The translations under genes and the position numbers were made by a program. Positions 19,204 to 26,756 of a stretch of 64,000 nt of DNA are shown here, in pieces. This stretch comes from VBDM01 sp035519135 (lineage in GTDB: Bacteria > Pseudomonadota > Gammaproteobacteria > Burkholderiales > SG8-39): the NCBI GenBank assembly GCA_035519135.1, contig DATIWX010000004.1, forward strand, positions 192,045-256,044, given 5' to 3'. The notes below the pieces were generated by a model that made no database searches, was not told the origin of the DNA, and saw only the letters and a list, made by a program, of their open reading frames with translations. Position 1 is the first letter of the stretch. The number at the start of each line of letters is the position of its first letter.

Positions 19204-19851
19204 ATGGAATTCTCGCCCGGCGGGCGCTTTGATCTGGATCGGTGTATCTCGAACCTCGACACGGTAGTGCGCGTCCTGTTCGGAGAACCCGTCGCACGCA
19301 GGCCCAGCCCGGCCGATGGGACTCCCGAGGACAATCTGGAGGAGGCGGCACGTCGCCAGGCAGCGGCGCTGATGCGAGTCAACCACTGCGGCGAGGTCTG
19401 CGCGCAGGCGCTCTACCAGGGTCAGGCGCTTGCGTCTTCGAACGAGGTGGTGAGGAGGGCGCTCGACAAGGCGGCGCGCGAGGAGAGCGACCATCTGGCC
19501 TGGAGCGCCGAGCGTGTGCGGGAGCTCGACGGCCGCCTGAGCGTGCTGAACCCGCTCTGGTACGCAGGTTCATTTGCGCTGGGATACGTGGCCGGACGGC
19601 TCGGTGAAGACTGGAACCTGGGATTCCTCGCGGAAACCGAGCGCCAGGTCGAGCAACACCTGGACGGACACCTGGACCGGCTTGGGGATCGCGACACGAA
19701 GACGCGCGCGGTCATCGAGGGCATGCGGCGCGAGGAAGCGGAGCACCGGCGTACCGCCGAGAGACTCGGCGCACGCGAGCTACCCAACGCGGCGCGCGTC
19801 GCGATGCGCCTGGCCGCGCGAGTCATGACGACCTTGTCGTATCGGATCTAG
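19204..19851 (+). CDS. coq7: Coq7-type 3-demethoxyubiquinol hydroxylase
   Basis: 216-residue carboxylate-bridged diiron monooxygenase for a late ring hydroxylation in ubiquinone synthesis (the UbiF step in enterics). Diiron ligands are visible in two EExxH-like repeats: AALMRVNHCGEVCAQALYQGQ with REESDHLAW, and the second half with ETERQVEQHLDGHL and RREEAEHRRTAE. Start ATG 19204 (MEFSPGGRF); the frame extends 16 residues upstream but overlaps the porin terminator region. Convergent with the OsmC-family gene. Confidence 0.93.
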   Translation: MEFSPGGRFDLDRCISNLDTVVRVLFGEPVARRPSPADGTPEDNLEEAARRQAAALMRVNHCGEVCAQALYQGQALASSNEVVRRALDKAAREESDHLAWSAERVRELDGRLSVLNPLWYAGSFALGYVAGRLGEDWNLGFLAETERQVEQHLDGHLDRLGDRDTKTRAVIEGMRREEAEHRRTAERLGARELPNAARVAMRLAARVMTTLSYRI

Positions 19852-19857
19852 AGCTTC

Positions 19858-20280
19858 CTACTCGGCTACGATCTCGTAGTCGTGCGAGATGTCGGCCGTC
19901 TTGCCGAGCATGATCGAGGCGGAGCAATACTTGTTGTGGGAGAGCTTGATCGCGCTTTCCACCAGAGACGGCTTCAAGTCTTTTCCCCGCACGACGAAAT
20001 GCATGTGAATCTTTGTGAACACCTTGGGATCCGTACCCGCGCGCTCGGCGGTCAGCCGTACCTCGCAGGCTGAGACCTGCTGGCCACTTTTCCTCAGGAT
20101 CACCACCACGTCGTACGCGGTGCAGCCTCCCGTGCCGGCAAGGACTGTCTCCATCGGTCGCGGCCCGAGGTTGCGTCCTCCCCCGTCGGGCGCGCCATCC
20201 ATTACAAAGGCGTGGCCGCTTTCGGTTTCTGCTACAAAGCTCATGCCCTCGGGACCGATCCACTTTACTTTGCATTCCAT
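19858..20280 (-). CDS. OsmC-family peroxiredoxin-like protein
   Basis: 140-residue OsmC/Ohr-fold protein expected to reduce organic hydroperoxides or act as a thiol-dependent stress protein. The two catalytic cysteines are Cys53 in GTGGCTAYDVV and Cys119 in HNKYCSASIML. The sequence is closer to the YhfA subgroup than to classical Ohr. Start ATG 20280 with AAAGGA upstream. A perfect 12-bp palindrome GAATACGTATTC (20339-20350) lies about 60 nt upstream and could be an operator. Convergent with coq7. Confidence 0.9.
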   Translation of the reverse strand: MECKVKWIGPEGMSFVAETESGHAFVMDGAPDGGGRNLGPRPMETVLAGTGGCTAYDVVVILRKSGQQVSACEVRLTAERAGTDPKVFTKIHMHFVVRGKDLKPSLVESAIKLSHNKYCSASIMLGKTADISHDYEIVAE

Positions 20281-20338
20281 CTCGTCTTTCCTTTGCCAAG
20301 AGCGAAGCTGGGAGAAGCGCCCGTAACGCATTGAATAT

Positions 20339-20350
20339 GAATACGTATTC
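20339..20350. promoter_or_regulatory. Palindrome upstream of the OsmC-family gene (possible operator)
   Basis: Perfect palindrome GAATACGTATTC in an AT-rich stretch between the OsmC-family gene and the sRNA promoter. The site may bind a dimeric regulator; no regulator was identified. Confidence 0.3.
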
Positions 20351-20392
20351 TATGCGATTGGCGCCATATTGTCGCATTGCGGCAAATAATTC

Positions 20393-20420
20393 TTGCACTG
20401 CACAAACGCGGCCTTATAAT
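20393..20420 (+). promoter_or_regulatory. Sigma70 promoter of the small RNA before rplM
   Basis: TTGCAC (20393-20398), 16-nt spacer, consensus TATAAT (20415-20420). The start of transcription is expected near G20427. Confidence 0.75.
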
Positions 20421-20426
20421 GTGCTG

Positions 20427-20510
20427 GTGATGGGCGTCAAGCGCCCAATCTCCTCCACCCTCCTCCTTTGGTGGATCTTCGGCGCAGCTTTCCAAGCTGC
20501 GCTTTTTTTT
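20427..20510 (+). ncRNA. Predicted ~84-nt small RNA with anti-Shine-Dalgarno loop
   Basis: An independent transcription unit: strong promoter upstream, no convincing ORF, and a strong intrinsic terminator before the separate rplM promoter. Three elements are predicted. First, a hairpin UGGGCG(20431-20436)/CGCCCA(20442-20447). Second, a CU-rich segment in which UCCACC (20454-20459) pairs with GGUGGA (20470-20475) and exposes the 10-nt loop CUCCUCCUUU (20460-20469), complementary to AAAGGAGGAG; another CUCCUCC lies just before. Third, the terminator GCGCAGCUU-UCC-AAGCUGCGC with eight U. The loop could occlude ribosome binding sites in trans. I recall an Rfam family called Betaproteobacteria toxic small RNA with an anti-SD element; whether this is a member must be tested. 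Confidence 0.7.
20482..20510 (+). terminator. Intrinsic terminator of the small RNA
   Basis: Perfect 9-bp stem GCGCAGCTT/AAGCTGCGC with a 3-nt loop and eight T residues. It lies upstream of the rplM promoter, so it ends a transcript distinct from rplM-rpsI. Confidence 0.93.
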
Positions 20511-20536
20511 GGTTGGCTGGTGCTCTGCAACTGAGT

Positions 20537-20565
20537 TTGACACGTTGCTACTTGTTCAATAAAAT
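20537..20565 (+). promoter_or_regulatory. Sigma70 promoter of rplM-rpsI
   Basis: Consensus TTGACA (20537-20542), 17-nt spacer, TAAAAT (20560-20565). Transcription would start near 20572, about 35 nt before the rplM ATG. Confidence 0.85.
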
Positions 20566-20605
20566 CACGCGCTTCCGCTGGATTCCAGCCCGCAAGATCC
20601 TGTCT

Positions 20606-21040
20606 ATGACCACATTCTCGGCAAAGCCGCACGAAGTCAAGCGCGACTGGTACTTGGTTGACGCGAGCGGCAAGGTGCTCGGAAGGCTTGCCGCAGAAAT
20701 TGCGCGCCGCTTGAGGGGCAAGCACAAGCCCGAGTTTACCCCCCACGTAGACCTCGGCGATTACATCGTCGTGGTCAATGCGGGGAAGCTTCGCGTTACT
20801 GGCAACAAGAGCGAGGCCAAGGTTTATTACCGCCATAGCACCTACCCTGGCGGTGTGTACGCGACCACGTTCGGTAAGATGCAGGCGCGGTTTCCCACGC
20901 GCGCCCTAGAAGTTGCAGTTAAAGGTATGTTGCCCAAAGGGCCGCTTGGATACGCGATGCTGAAGAAGCTGAAAGTCTATCCAGACGGCCGGCACCCACA
21001 CTCGGCTCAACAGCCGAAGGCTTTGGAGATCAACGCATGA
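20606..21040 (+). CDS. rplM: 50S ribosomal protein L13
   Basis: 144-residue large-subunit protein that binds 23S rRNA early in assembly. Recognisable segments: KRDWYLVDASGKVLGRLA, LRGKHKPEFTPHVDLGDYIVVVNAGKLRVTGNK, YYRHSTYPGG and AVKGMLPKGPLGYAMLKKLKVY. ATG 20606 (MTTFSAKP) gives standard length; the long upstream frame crosses the promoter. No strong Shine-Dalgarno sequence precedes it, unlike most genes here. It overlaps rpsI by 4 nt. Confidence 0.98.
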   Translation: MTTFSAKPHEVKRDWYLVDASGKVLGRLAAEIARRLRGKHKPEFTPHVDLGDYIVVVNAGKLRVTGNKSEAKVYYRHSTYPGGVYATTFGKMQARFPTRALEVAVKGMLPKGPLGYAMLKKLKVYPDGRHPHSAQQPKALEINA

Positions 21041-21429
21041 TCGGGCAGTACTACTACGGGACCGGGCGGCGGAAGAGCGCTGTAGCTCGGGTGTTCATCA
21101 AACCGGGGAAGGGCGATTTCATTGTCAACGATCAGCCTGCGAACGAGTACTTTGCGCGGGAGACGGGACAGATGGTCGTGCGTCAGCCGCTCGTGTTGAC
21201 GGAAAAGTTGACGCAGTTCGACGTCATGGTCAACGTGACAGGCGGGGGCGAATTTGGGCAGGCGGGTGCCGTGCGCCACGGACTGACGCGTGCGCTGATC
21301 GAGTACGATCCGACACTCAAGCCCCTGCTGAGCAAGGCAGGGCTTGTAACCCGGGACGCGCGCGAGGTCGAGCGAAAGAAGGTCGGGCTGCACAAAGCGC
21401 GGCGGCGCAAGCAATATTCCAAACGCTGA
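21037..21429 (+). CDS. rpsI: 30S ribosomal protein S9
   Basis: 130-residue small-subunit protein whose basic C-terminal tail reaches the P-site tRNA. Motifs YYGTGRRKSAVARVFIKPGKG, GGGEFGQAGAVRHGLTRAL, KAGLVTRDAREVERKKVGLHKARR and the terminal QYSKR are all present. Translationally coupled to rplM through ATGA. Confidence 0.98.
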   Translation: MIGQYYYGTGRRKSAVARVFIKPGKGDFIVNDQPANEYFARETGQMVVRQPLVLTEKLTQFDVMVNVTGGGEFGQAGAVRHGLTRALIEYDPTLKPLLSKAGLVTRDAREVERKKVGLHKARRRKQYSKR

Positions 21430-21450
21430 TGTTCGAAGGATCGCACAGGA

Positions 21451-21474
21451 AAGCCGCCCTAGGGCGGCTTTTTT
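21451..21474 (+). terminator. Intrinsic terminator after rpsI
   Basis: Palindromic stem AAGCCGCCCT/AGGGCGGCTT followed by T residues, about 22 nt after the rpsI stop. Confidence 0.92.
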
Positions 21475-21533
21475 GTTTGCAGTTGTGTGGGGCGGGAATG
21501 TTCCCCGCGCTGCCGAATCCAAGCTGAGGTCGA

Positions 21534-22562
21534 ATGATCAAGATCGGGATCGTAGGGGGAACGGGCTACACGGGAGTCGAGCTGTTGCGCATCCTCGCGC
21601 GGCATCCGGAATCCGAGCTCGTCGCGATCACGTCCCGCAAGGAGGCCGGCATCCCGGTCGCAGACCTCTTCCCAAGCTTGCGCGGCCTTGTCGACCTCCC
21701 GTATTCGGATCCTGCAAGAGCCGATCTTGCCAAGGCCGACTTGGTATTTTTCGCGACGCCCAATGCCGTCGCTATGGGTGAAGCGAAAACGCTCTTGCAG
21801 GCCGGCGTGAGAGTCGTGGATCTGTCAGCCGATTTTCGAATCCAGAACCTGGCTGAGTGGGAGAAATGGTACAAGGTCAAGCACGCGGCGCCCGAGCTTC
21901 TCCCGGAAGCCGTGTACGGCCTTCCGGAGGTGAATCGCGAGAAGATTAAGGCGGCACGTCTGGTCGCCAACCCGGGCTGCTATCCAACCGCCGTTCAACT
22001 CGGCTTGCTGCCCTTGCTGGAAGCAGGCGTAGTCGATGTCTCCAGGTTGATCGCGGACGCGAAGTCGGGCGTCAGTGGCGCCGGTAAGAGAACTGAAGAG
22101 CATCTGCTTTTTTCCGAGGCGTCGGACAATTTCAAGGCGTACGGGGTTGCGGGCCATCGCCACTGGCCGGAGATCTTGCAGGGACTTGACGTAGCTGCGG
22201 GGAGGAAGGTCGGTTTGACGTTCGTCCCGCACTTGGTGCCGATGATTCGGGGCATCCACGCGACGTTGTATGCCGAGGTAACAAAGGCCGCGGATTTTCA
22301 GCGAATCTACGAGGAGCGCTATCGAAACGAGCCCTTTGTGGATGTGCTTCCAGGTGGAAGCGAACCCGACACCCGCTCGGTGCGTGCTGCGAACAGTTGC
22401 CGCATCGCGGTCCATCGACCGCATGGTCGAGACACGCTGGTCGTGCTTTCCGTAATCGACAATCTGGTCAAAGGGGCATCGGGGCAGGCGGTCCAGAATA
22501 TGAATATCATGTTCGGGTTGGAGGAGACCATGGGTCTCTCTCATCCAGCGGTTGTGCCCTGA
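21534..22562 (+). CDS. argC: N-acetyl-gamma-glutamyl-phosphate reductase
   Basis: 342-residue NADPH-dependent enzyme of arginine biosynthesis. The N-terminal nucleotide-binding motif is GIVGGTGYTGVELLRIL. The catalytic Cys is in VANPGCYPTAVQLGL; the HRHWPEI and PHLVPMIRGI segments are conserved. Long type (about 340 residues). ATG 21534 follows GAGG at suitable spacing. It is located directly after rplM-rpsI but behind a terminator, so it likely has its own promoter. Confidence 0.96.
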   Translation: MIKIGIVGGTGYTGVELLRILARHPESELVAITSRKEAGIPVADLFPSLRGLVDLPYSDPARADLAKADLVFFATPNAVAMGEAKTLLQAGVRVVDLSADFRIQNLAEWEKWYKVKHAAPELLPEAVYGLPEVNREKIKAARLVANPGCYPTAVQLGLLPLLEAGVVDVSRLIADAKSGVSGAGKRTEEHLLFSEASDNFKAYGVAGHRHWPEILQGLDVAAGRKVGLTFVPHLVPMIRGIHATLYAEVTKAADFQRIYEERYRNEPFVDVLPGGSEPDTRSVRAANSCRIAVHRPHGRDTLVVLSVIDNLVKGASGQAVQNMNIMFGLEETMGLSHPAVVP

Positions 22563-22578
22563 CCCGGCGCAGGATCGA

Positions 22579-23325
22579 ATGCTCAAACTGCTCAAGCAAT
22601 TCCGCCAGCGATTCGGAATCTCGGCGCCGAGGATGACCGTGCAGACGCACGTTGCCTGGTATTGGCGCTGGTTGGGGATGCTCGTGTTTCTTTCGCTCGC
22701 CCTTGCTCTCGCCGCGTGGATGTACGACGCGGGGCGCCGGTTCGCTGGTTTCGACCGCAGCGAGCTGCAAAATGAGTTTGGCCGCCTTCGCGAATCGATG
22801 TCCCGACTCGAAAGCGAGGCAGCGAGGTTGCGCTCGATCGCGAACGCCAGCGAATCCCGCCTGAAGATCGAGCAGACGGCGCAGATCCAGCTCGCCGCAC
22901 AGGTAAAGACGCTGGAAGACGAAAACAACCGTCTCAAGGAAGATCTTGCTTTCTTCGAGAACCTAGTTCCGGCTGAGCGGCGCGGCGACAAGGTCAGCAT
23001 TCATCGCTTCAAGGTGGAGCGCGATGTGCTCCCTGGAGAGTTTCGCTACCGCTTGCTTGTGCTCCAGGGAGGAAAGCTTGATCGCGAGTTCCATGGATCC
23101 CTGCAGCTTGTGGTGGAAATGCAACAGGAAGGTAGGGATGCTACAATGATAATTCCGGAGACAAGCGATACGAGCACTGCATTCAAGCTCAACTTCAAGT
23201 ACTTTCGCCGAGTTGAGGGAACATTTCGGGTTCCGGCGGGAGCCAAAGTGCGTACCATACAGGCGCGCATCTTGGAGAACGGGTCCGGCGAGGCCCGTGC
23301 CAGCCAGAACGTCAACCTTTCTTAG
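22579..23325 (+). CDS. Inner-membrane coiled-coil protein, DUF6776-like
   Basis: 248-residue protein with a cytoplasmic N-terminus, one hydrophobic helix (about 33-53, MLVFLSLALALAAWMY), a coiled coil (about 60-135 with heptads such as LESEAARLRSIANASESRLKIEQ) and a C-terminal beta-rich domain ending RTIQARILENG. I know this architecture from betaproteobacterial genes placed before bactofilin; the molecular role is unknown. Position between argC and the bactofilin gene (15 nt gap) suggests a partner role in a membrane-anchored cytoskeletal or cell-wall complex, which is inference. Confidence 0.8.
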   Translation: MLKLLKQFRQRFGISAPRMTVQTHVAWYWRWLGMLVFLSLALALAAWMYDAGRRFAGFDRSELQNEFGRLRESMSRLESEAARLRSIANASESRLKIEQTAQIQLAAQVKTLEDENNRLKEDLAFFENLVPAERRGDKVSIHRFKVERDVLPGEFRYRLLVLQGGKLDREFHGSLQLVVEMQQEGRDATMIIPETSDTSTAFKLNFKYFRRVEGTFRVPAGAKVRTIQARILENGSGEARASQNVNLS

Positions 23326-23340
23326 TGCGTAGGTGACGCT

Positions 23341-23757
23341 ATGTTTCGCAAGCAGCCAAGCAAGCCGCAAAATCGCATCGATAGCCTGATTGGCGTTGGA
23401 ACGAAGATCGAAGGTAACATCAACTTTACCGGCGGCCTGCGCGTTGACGGTGAAGTAATCGGTAACGTGACCGCGGTATCCGACGAACCCTCGACCCTGG
23501 TGCTCAGCGAAAAGGCCCGAATCGAAGGCGAGATCAGCGTCTCGCATCTCGTGGTGAACGGCGAGATCTCGGGGCCGGTCTACGTGGCCGAATTCCTCGA
23601 ACTCCAGTCGCGCTCGCGAGTCAAAGGCGATGTGCACTACAACAGCCTGGAGATGCATCTCGGGGCCATAGTCGAGGGGCACTTGGTGCACCGCTCCGGC
23701 GAATCTGAGTCAAAGACCGTGGAGCTCAAGCTGGCGACGAGCAAGCCCACTGGGTAG
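23341..23757 (+). CDS. Bactofilin (polymer-forming cytoskeletal protein)
   Basis: 138-residue right-handed beta-helix protein of the bactofilin/DUF583 family that polymerises without nucleotides and positions cell-wall enzymes. The repetitive core is evident: TKIEGNINFTGGLRVDGEVIGNV, ARIEGEISVSHLVVNGEISGPV and SRVKGDVHYNSLEMHLGAIVEGHLV. Upstream neighbour is a membrane coiled-coil protein. An M23 peptidase, a class often scaffolded by bactofilins, is encoded about 1.6 kb downstream on the other strand. Confidence 0.93.
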   Translation: MFRKQPSKPQNRIDSLIGVGTKIEGNINFTGGLRVDGEVIGNVTAVSDEPSTLVLSEKARIEGEISVSHLVVNGEISGPVYVAEFLELQSRSRVKGDVHYNSLEMHLGAIVEGHLVHRSGESESKTVELKLATSKPTG

Positions 23758-23843
23758 CGTCAAGAGATGAACTTCGACTTGAAGGCCGGTACCGGAATCC
23801 TCACATGGAGGACTCGGACCGGATTTGGAACAGGAGCAATGGC

Positions 23844-24194
23844 ATGAATGCAGTTGCGGAAGCACCAGCGCCGTTGGTCTTTACCGACAGCGCGGCAAAC
23901 AAGGTAAAGCAGCTGATCGACGAGGAAGGCAATGCCGAGTTGAAGCTGCGTGTATTCGTCACGGGCGGCGGTTGCTCCGGATTTCAGTACGGTTTCACCT
24001 TCGACGAAGTGAAGAGTGACGACGATACCGTGATGGAGAAGAATGGCGTGATGCTGCTCATCGACCCTATGAGCTACCAATACCTGGTCGGCGCCGAGAT
24101 CGACTATTCCGAAGGCCTCGAGGGCGCGCAATTCGTCATCAAGAACCCCAACGCGACGAGTACTTGCGGCTGCGGGTCGTCTTTCTCCGCTTAG
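23844..24194 (+). CDS. erpA: Iron-sulfur cluster insertion protein ErpA
   Basis: 116-residue A-type carrier delivering [4Fe-4S] clusters to apo-proteins. The three ligand cysteines are Cys44 (VTGGGCSGFQYGF), Cys108 and Cys110 (CGCGSSF). MNAVAEAPAPLVFTDSAANKV is the start typical of betaproteobacterial ErpA, so ATG 23844 is preferred over an ATG 39 nt upstream. Plausible clients in this window include MiaB. Confidence 0.95.
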   Translation: MNAVAEAPAPLVFTDSAANKVKQLIDEEGNAELKLRVFVTGGGCSGFQYGFTFDEVKSDDDTVMEKNGVMLLIDPMSYQYLVGAEIDYSEGLEGAQFVIKNPNATSTCGCGSSFSA

Positions 24195-24214
24195 GTCGGT
24201 CGAAGGTCTTGAGA

Positions 24215-24246
24215 GACGGGGGCGTCAGCCCCCGTCTTGCTTTTTG
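24215..24246 (+). terminator. Intrinsic terminator after erpA
   Basis: Nine-bp stem GACGGGGGC/GCCCCCGTC with GTCA loop followed by TTGCTTTTTG. It lies between convergent erpA and anmK. Confidence 0.85.
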
Positions 24247-24275
24247 AGTGTCGCAGCGGTGCACGCTAGTCTCGA

Positions 24276-25388
24276 TCATGCGGCGCATATCGAGCCCAGC
24301 ACGCGCGCATTCCTTGCGCCGGTCACCTCGGGAAGGTTCGCCGTTTCGCCCTTCACCCGGCGCTGTGCGAGCCAGGCAAAGGCCATCGCTTCCACCCAGT
24401 CAGGGTGAATGCCGAGCTGAAGCGTGGAGGCTACCGGGACGTCCGGCAACGCTCGGGCGATCCGTCTGACCAGGTCGGAGTTGCGTGCGCCGCCGCCGCA
24501 CAGGTAAACCTCGCTCGCGCCGGAGCAGAATCTGGCAATGGCGCTGGCGATGCTGCGCGCGGACAGCTCGGCTAGAGTGGCCTGCACGTCTTCGGCCTTG
24601 TGTCGCGCGACGCCGAACCGACGCAACCAAGCCAGGTTGAAATGGTCGCGTCCCGTGCTCTTTGGCGGGGAGCGGTGGAAGTAGGGATCGGCGAGCAAAT
24701 CCCCGAGCAGAGGCTGCAGCGGACGCCCGCGCGACGCGAATCTGCCACCCCGATCGAAGTCCTTACCGAGCCTCCATGCTATCCATGCATCGAGGAGAAC
24801 ATTGCCAGGGCCGGTATCGAAACCCTTTACCTTTCCGCGGGGAGGCAGGCTGGTAAGGTTGGCGATGCCCCCCAGGTTGACGACCACGCGATGCACGCGT
24901 TCACTCCGGAAAACGGCGGCGTGAAACGCAGGGACCAGAGGCGCTCCCTGACCGCCGGCCGCGATATCGGCGCTGCGAAAGTCAGCGACAACCGGTATTC
25001 CAAGGCGATCCGCAAGCACTGCGGGACTGCCAAGCTGCACCGTGTAGCCCGATTGCGGCCGGTGGCGCACTGTTTGACCGTGGCAGCCGATCGCGCGGAC
25101 CAGCCCCGGCGGGATGCGGCATTTCCTCAGCAGGCGGCTCGCCGCCGTGGCGTAGAGTCCGGAGAGTCGAATTCCTGCGAGCGATGCCCGATGCAGCTCA
25201 TCACGGGACGGAGCCTGTAGGTCGAACAGGACGGCCTTCAGCGCTTTTGGATAGGGCAAGAACTCGGTGCCGAGCAGCACAGGCCGGGATCGCAGATCGA
25301 CAAGGGCGGCATCTACGCCGTCGAGACTCGTACCCGACATCAAGCCGATGTAGAGCTCGGAGGGCCTGCGCTGCAGGGAACCGCTCAC
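24276..25388 (-). CDS. anmK: Anhydro-N-acetylmuramic acid kinase
   Basis: 370-residue ASKHA-fold kinase converting anhydro-MurNAc to MurNAc-6-phosphate in peptidoglycan recycling. Motifs YIGLMSGTSLDGVDAALVD, GCHGQTVRH, RVVVNLGGIANLTSLP, FDTGPGNVLLDAW and EVYLCGGGARN are clear. The start is GTG 25388, which overlaps the stop of the upstream M23 peptidase gene (GTGA). Coupling with a peptidoglycan hydrolase is consistent with cell-wall turnover. Confidence 0.95.
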   Translation of the reverse strand: MSGSLQRRPSELYIGLMSGTSLDGVDAALVDLRSRPVLLGTEFLPYPKALKAVLFDLQAPSRDELHRASLAGIRLSGLYATAASRLLRKCRIPPGLVRAIGCHGQTVRHRPQSGYTVQLGSPAVLADRLGIPVVADFRSADIAAGGQGAPLVPAFHAAVFRSERVHRVVVNLGGIANLTSLPPRGKVKGFDTGPGNVLLDAWIAWRLGKDFDRGGRFASRGRPLQPLLGDLLADPYFHRSPPKSTGRDHFNLAWLRRFGVARHKAEDVQATLAELSARSIASAIARFCSGASEVYLCGGGARNSDLVRRIARALPDVPVASTLQLGIHPDWVEAMAFAWLAQRRVKGETANLPEVTGARNARVLGSICAA

Positions 25389-26686
25389 TCTAGCAGGGCG
25401 AGCTCGCTGTTCTTGAGGAGATCAAGTCGCGCAAGGAGTGGGTCCGCCGCGCGTTTGAAGCCCGGCAGTTCGATCTCCAAGAGCGGCTGTGCGGACTGGA
25501 ACGTCATGGTGAGGGGATTACGATTCTGATCGTGCGCGCGGAACTCGTAGTGAAGGTGAGGACCCGTGGCCCAGCCGGTTTGCCCTACGTAGCCGATGGT
25601 CTCTCCCTGCCCGACGCGCTTGCCCGGCTTCAACCCTCGGGTGAAGTCTCGCAGGTGAGCGTAGTAGGTGCTGTACCCTCCGTGGTGCCTGAGCACGATC
25701 AGGTTGCCGTATCCGGCTCGGCGCCCAGCGAATGCGACGACACCGTCACCGGTGGCCTTGACCCTTGTGCCGGCCGGCGCCCCATAGTCGACCCCTTGAT
25801 GCGCCCGCCACTGCTGGAGAATCGGATGGCGACGGAAACCAAACCCGGAAGTGACGCGCGAGAATTCCAGGGGCGAGCGCAGGAACACCTTGCGCAGATT
25901 CTCCCCATCGGGCGTGTAGTATCCGCCCCTCCCCGAAGCGTCCTGGAACCAGACCGCGCGAAACGTCTGCTTCCGATTGGAGAACTCCGCCGCGAGCACC
26001 CTGGCAGACCGCACTGTGCGTCCGTCAAGACGAACTGTTTCGAAGACCACCGCAAAGCGATCTCCGCGACGAAGGTCCCGGTGAAAATCGACGTCGCCCC
26101 CAAAAATGTCCGCAAGCTGGATCGCGATGCTATCGGGAATTCCCGCGGAATCGGTGGCGGCGAAGAGGGAAGTCCTGATCTCGCCTGATTTCATCTCGAT
26201 TCCGCGTGTCAGTTCCACCTGTTGCTCGAGCGTCTGGAATCCGTCCCCCAGGCGATCGAGCGAAAGCACGGTATCTCTATCGGTGAGGTACCACAGGGAG
26301 CGCAGCTTCCCGGCTTGATCGACTTTCGCCTGCACGGTCGTGCCTGGAGGCAAGAGGCGGAACGGCCGCATCGCGCGCGGCGAGTGTCGGATTGTCTCGG
26401 CGTCCGCTTCATCGGCCCCGAGCCGGCCGAGCAGCGCGGCGGGCGCTTCGTTGCGCCTGGATACCGCTTCGCGGAAGTAGATGCTCAGCCCGGACTCTCC
26501 GATCGGCGCCGGGGAGAGCGACAGCGGTTCGACAATAAGTTGCAGGGGAACGGCGTCGGACTCCTGATGAACAGTGCCGAAAGCGGCCACCCCGCCGAAA
26601 AGCGGCACCGCGACTGCCGCCGCGAGCCAGCGAAGGCGTCTTCCTCCGGAGCGCGTTACAATTCCCCCCTTGCTGTTGCTATCCAT
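25385..26686 (-). CDS. M23-family metalloendopeptidase, membrane anchored
   Basis: 433-residue LytM/MepM-like protein. The N-terminus has a cytoplasmic basic tail and one hydrophobic segment (about 18-38, LRWLAAAVAVPLFGGVAAF). An OapA/LysM-like region follows, with GTTVQAKVD and a helical part. The C-terminal LytM domain contains GFRRHPILQQWRAHQGVDYG and GPHLHYEFR with the Zn-binding His/Asp set intact, so it should cleave peptide cross-links. ATG 26686 is selected; upstream in-frame starts overlap the divergent tyrS. It overlaps anmK by 4 nt. Confidence 0.92.
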   Translation of the reverse strand: MDSNSKGGIVTRSGGRRLRWLAAAVAVPLFGGVAAFGTVHQESDAVPLQLIVEPLSLSPAPIGESGLSIYFREAVSRRNEAPAALLGRLGADEADAETIRHSPRAMRPFRLLPPGTTVQAKVDQAGKLRSLWYLTDRDTVLSLDRLGDGFQTLEQQVELTRGIEMKSGEIRTSLFAATDSAGIPDSIAIQLADIFGGDVDFHRDLRRGDRFAVVFETVRLDGRTVRSARVLAAEFSNRKQTFRAVWFQDASGRGGYYTPDGENLRKVFLRSPLEFSRVTSGFGFRRHPILQQWRAHQGVDYGAPAGTRVKATGDGVVAFAGRRAGYGNLIVLRHHGGYSTYYAHLRDFTRGLKPGKRVGQGETIGYVGQTGWATGPHLHYEFRAHDQNRNPLTMTFQSAQPLLEIELPGFKRAADPLLARLDLLKNSELALLE

Positions 26687-26756
26687 GTGTCGCCGCGGGT
26701 TAAAACCAAAAAAGTCTAACAAATAACCGCCAGGCAGGCCATTCCCCAGGAAACTC

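Noticed and set aside
20430..20534. Hydrophobic 34-residue ORF (starts MGVKRPISSTLLLWWIF) over the sRNA, possible toxin peptide
   Set aside because: The frame runs through the terminator stem and T-run, so an intact mRNA would need read-through. There is no Shine-Dalgarno and its hydrophobicity partly comes from the CU-rich and T-rich DNA.
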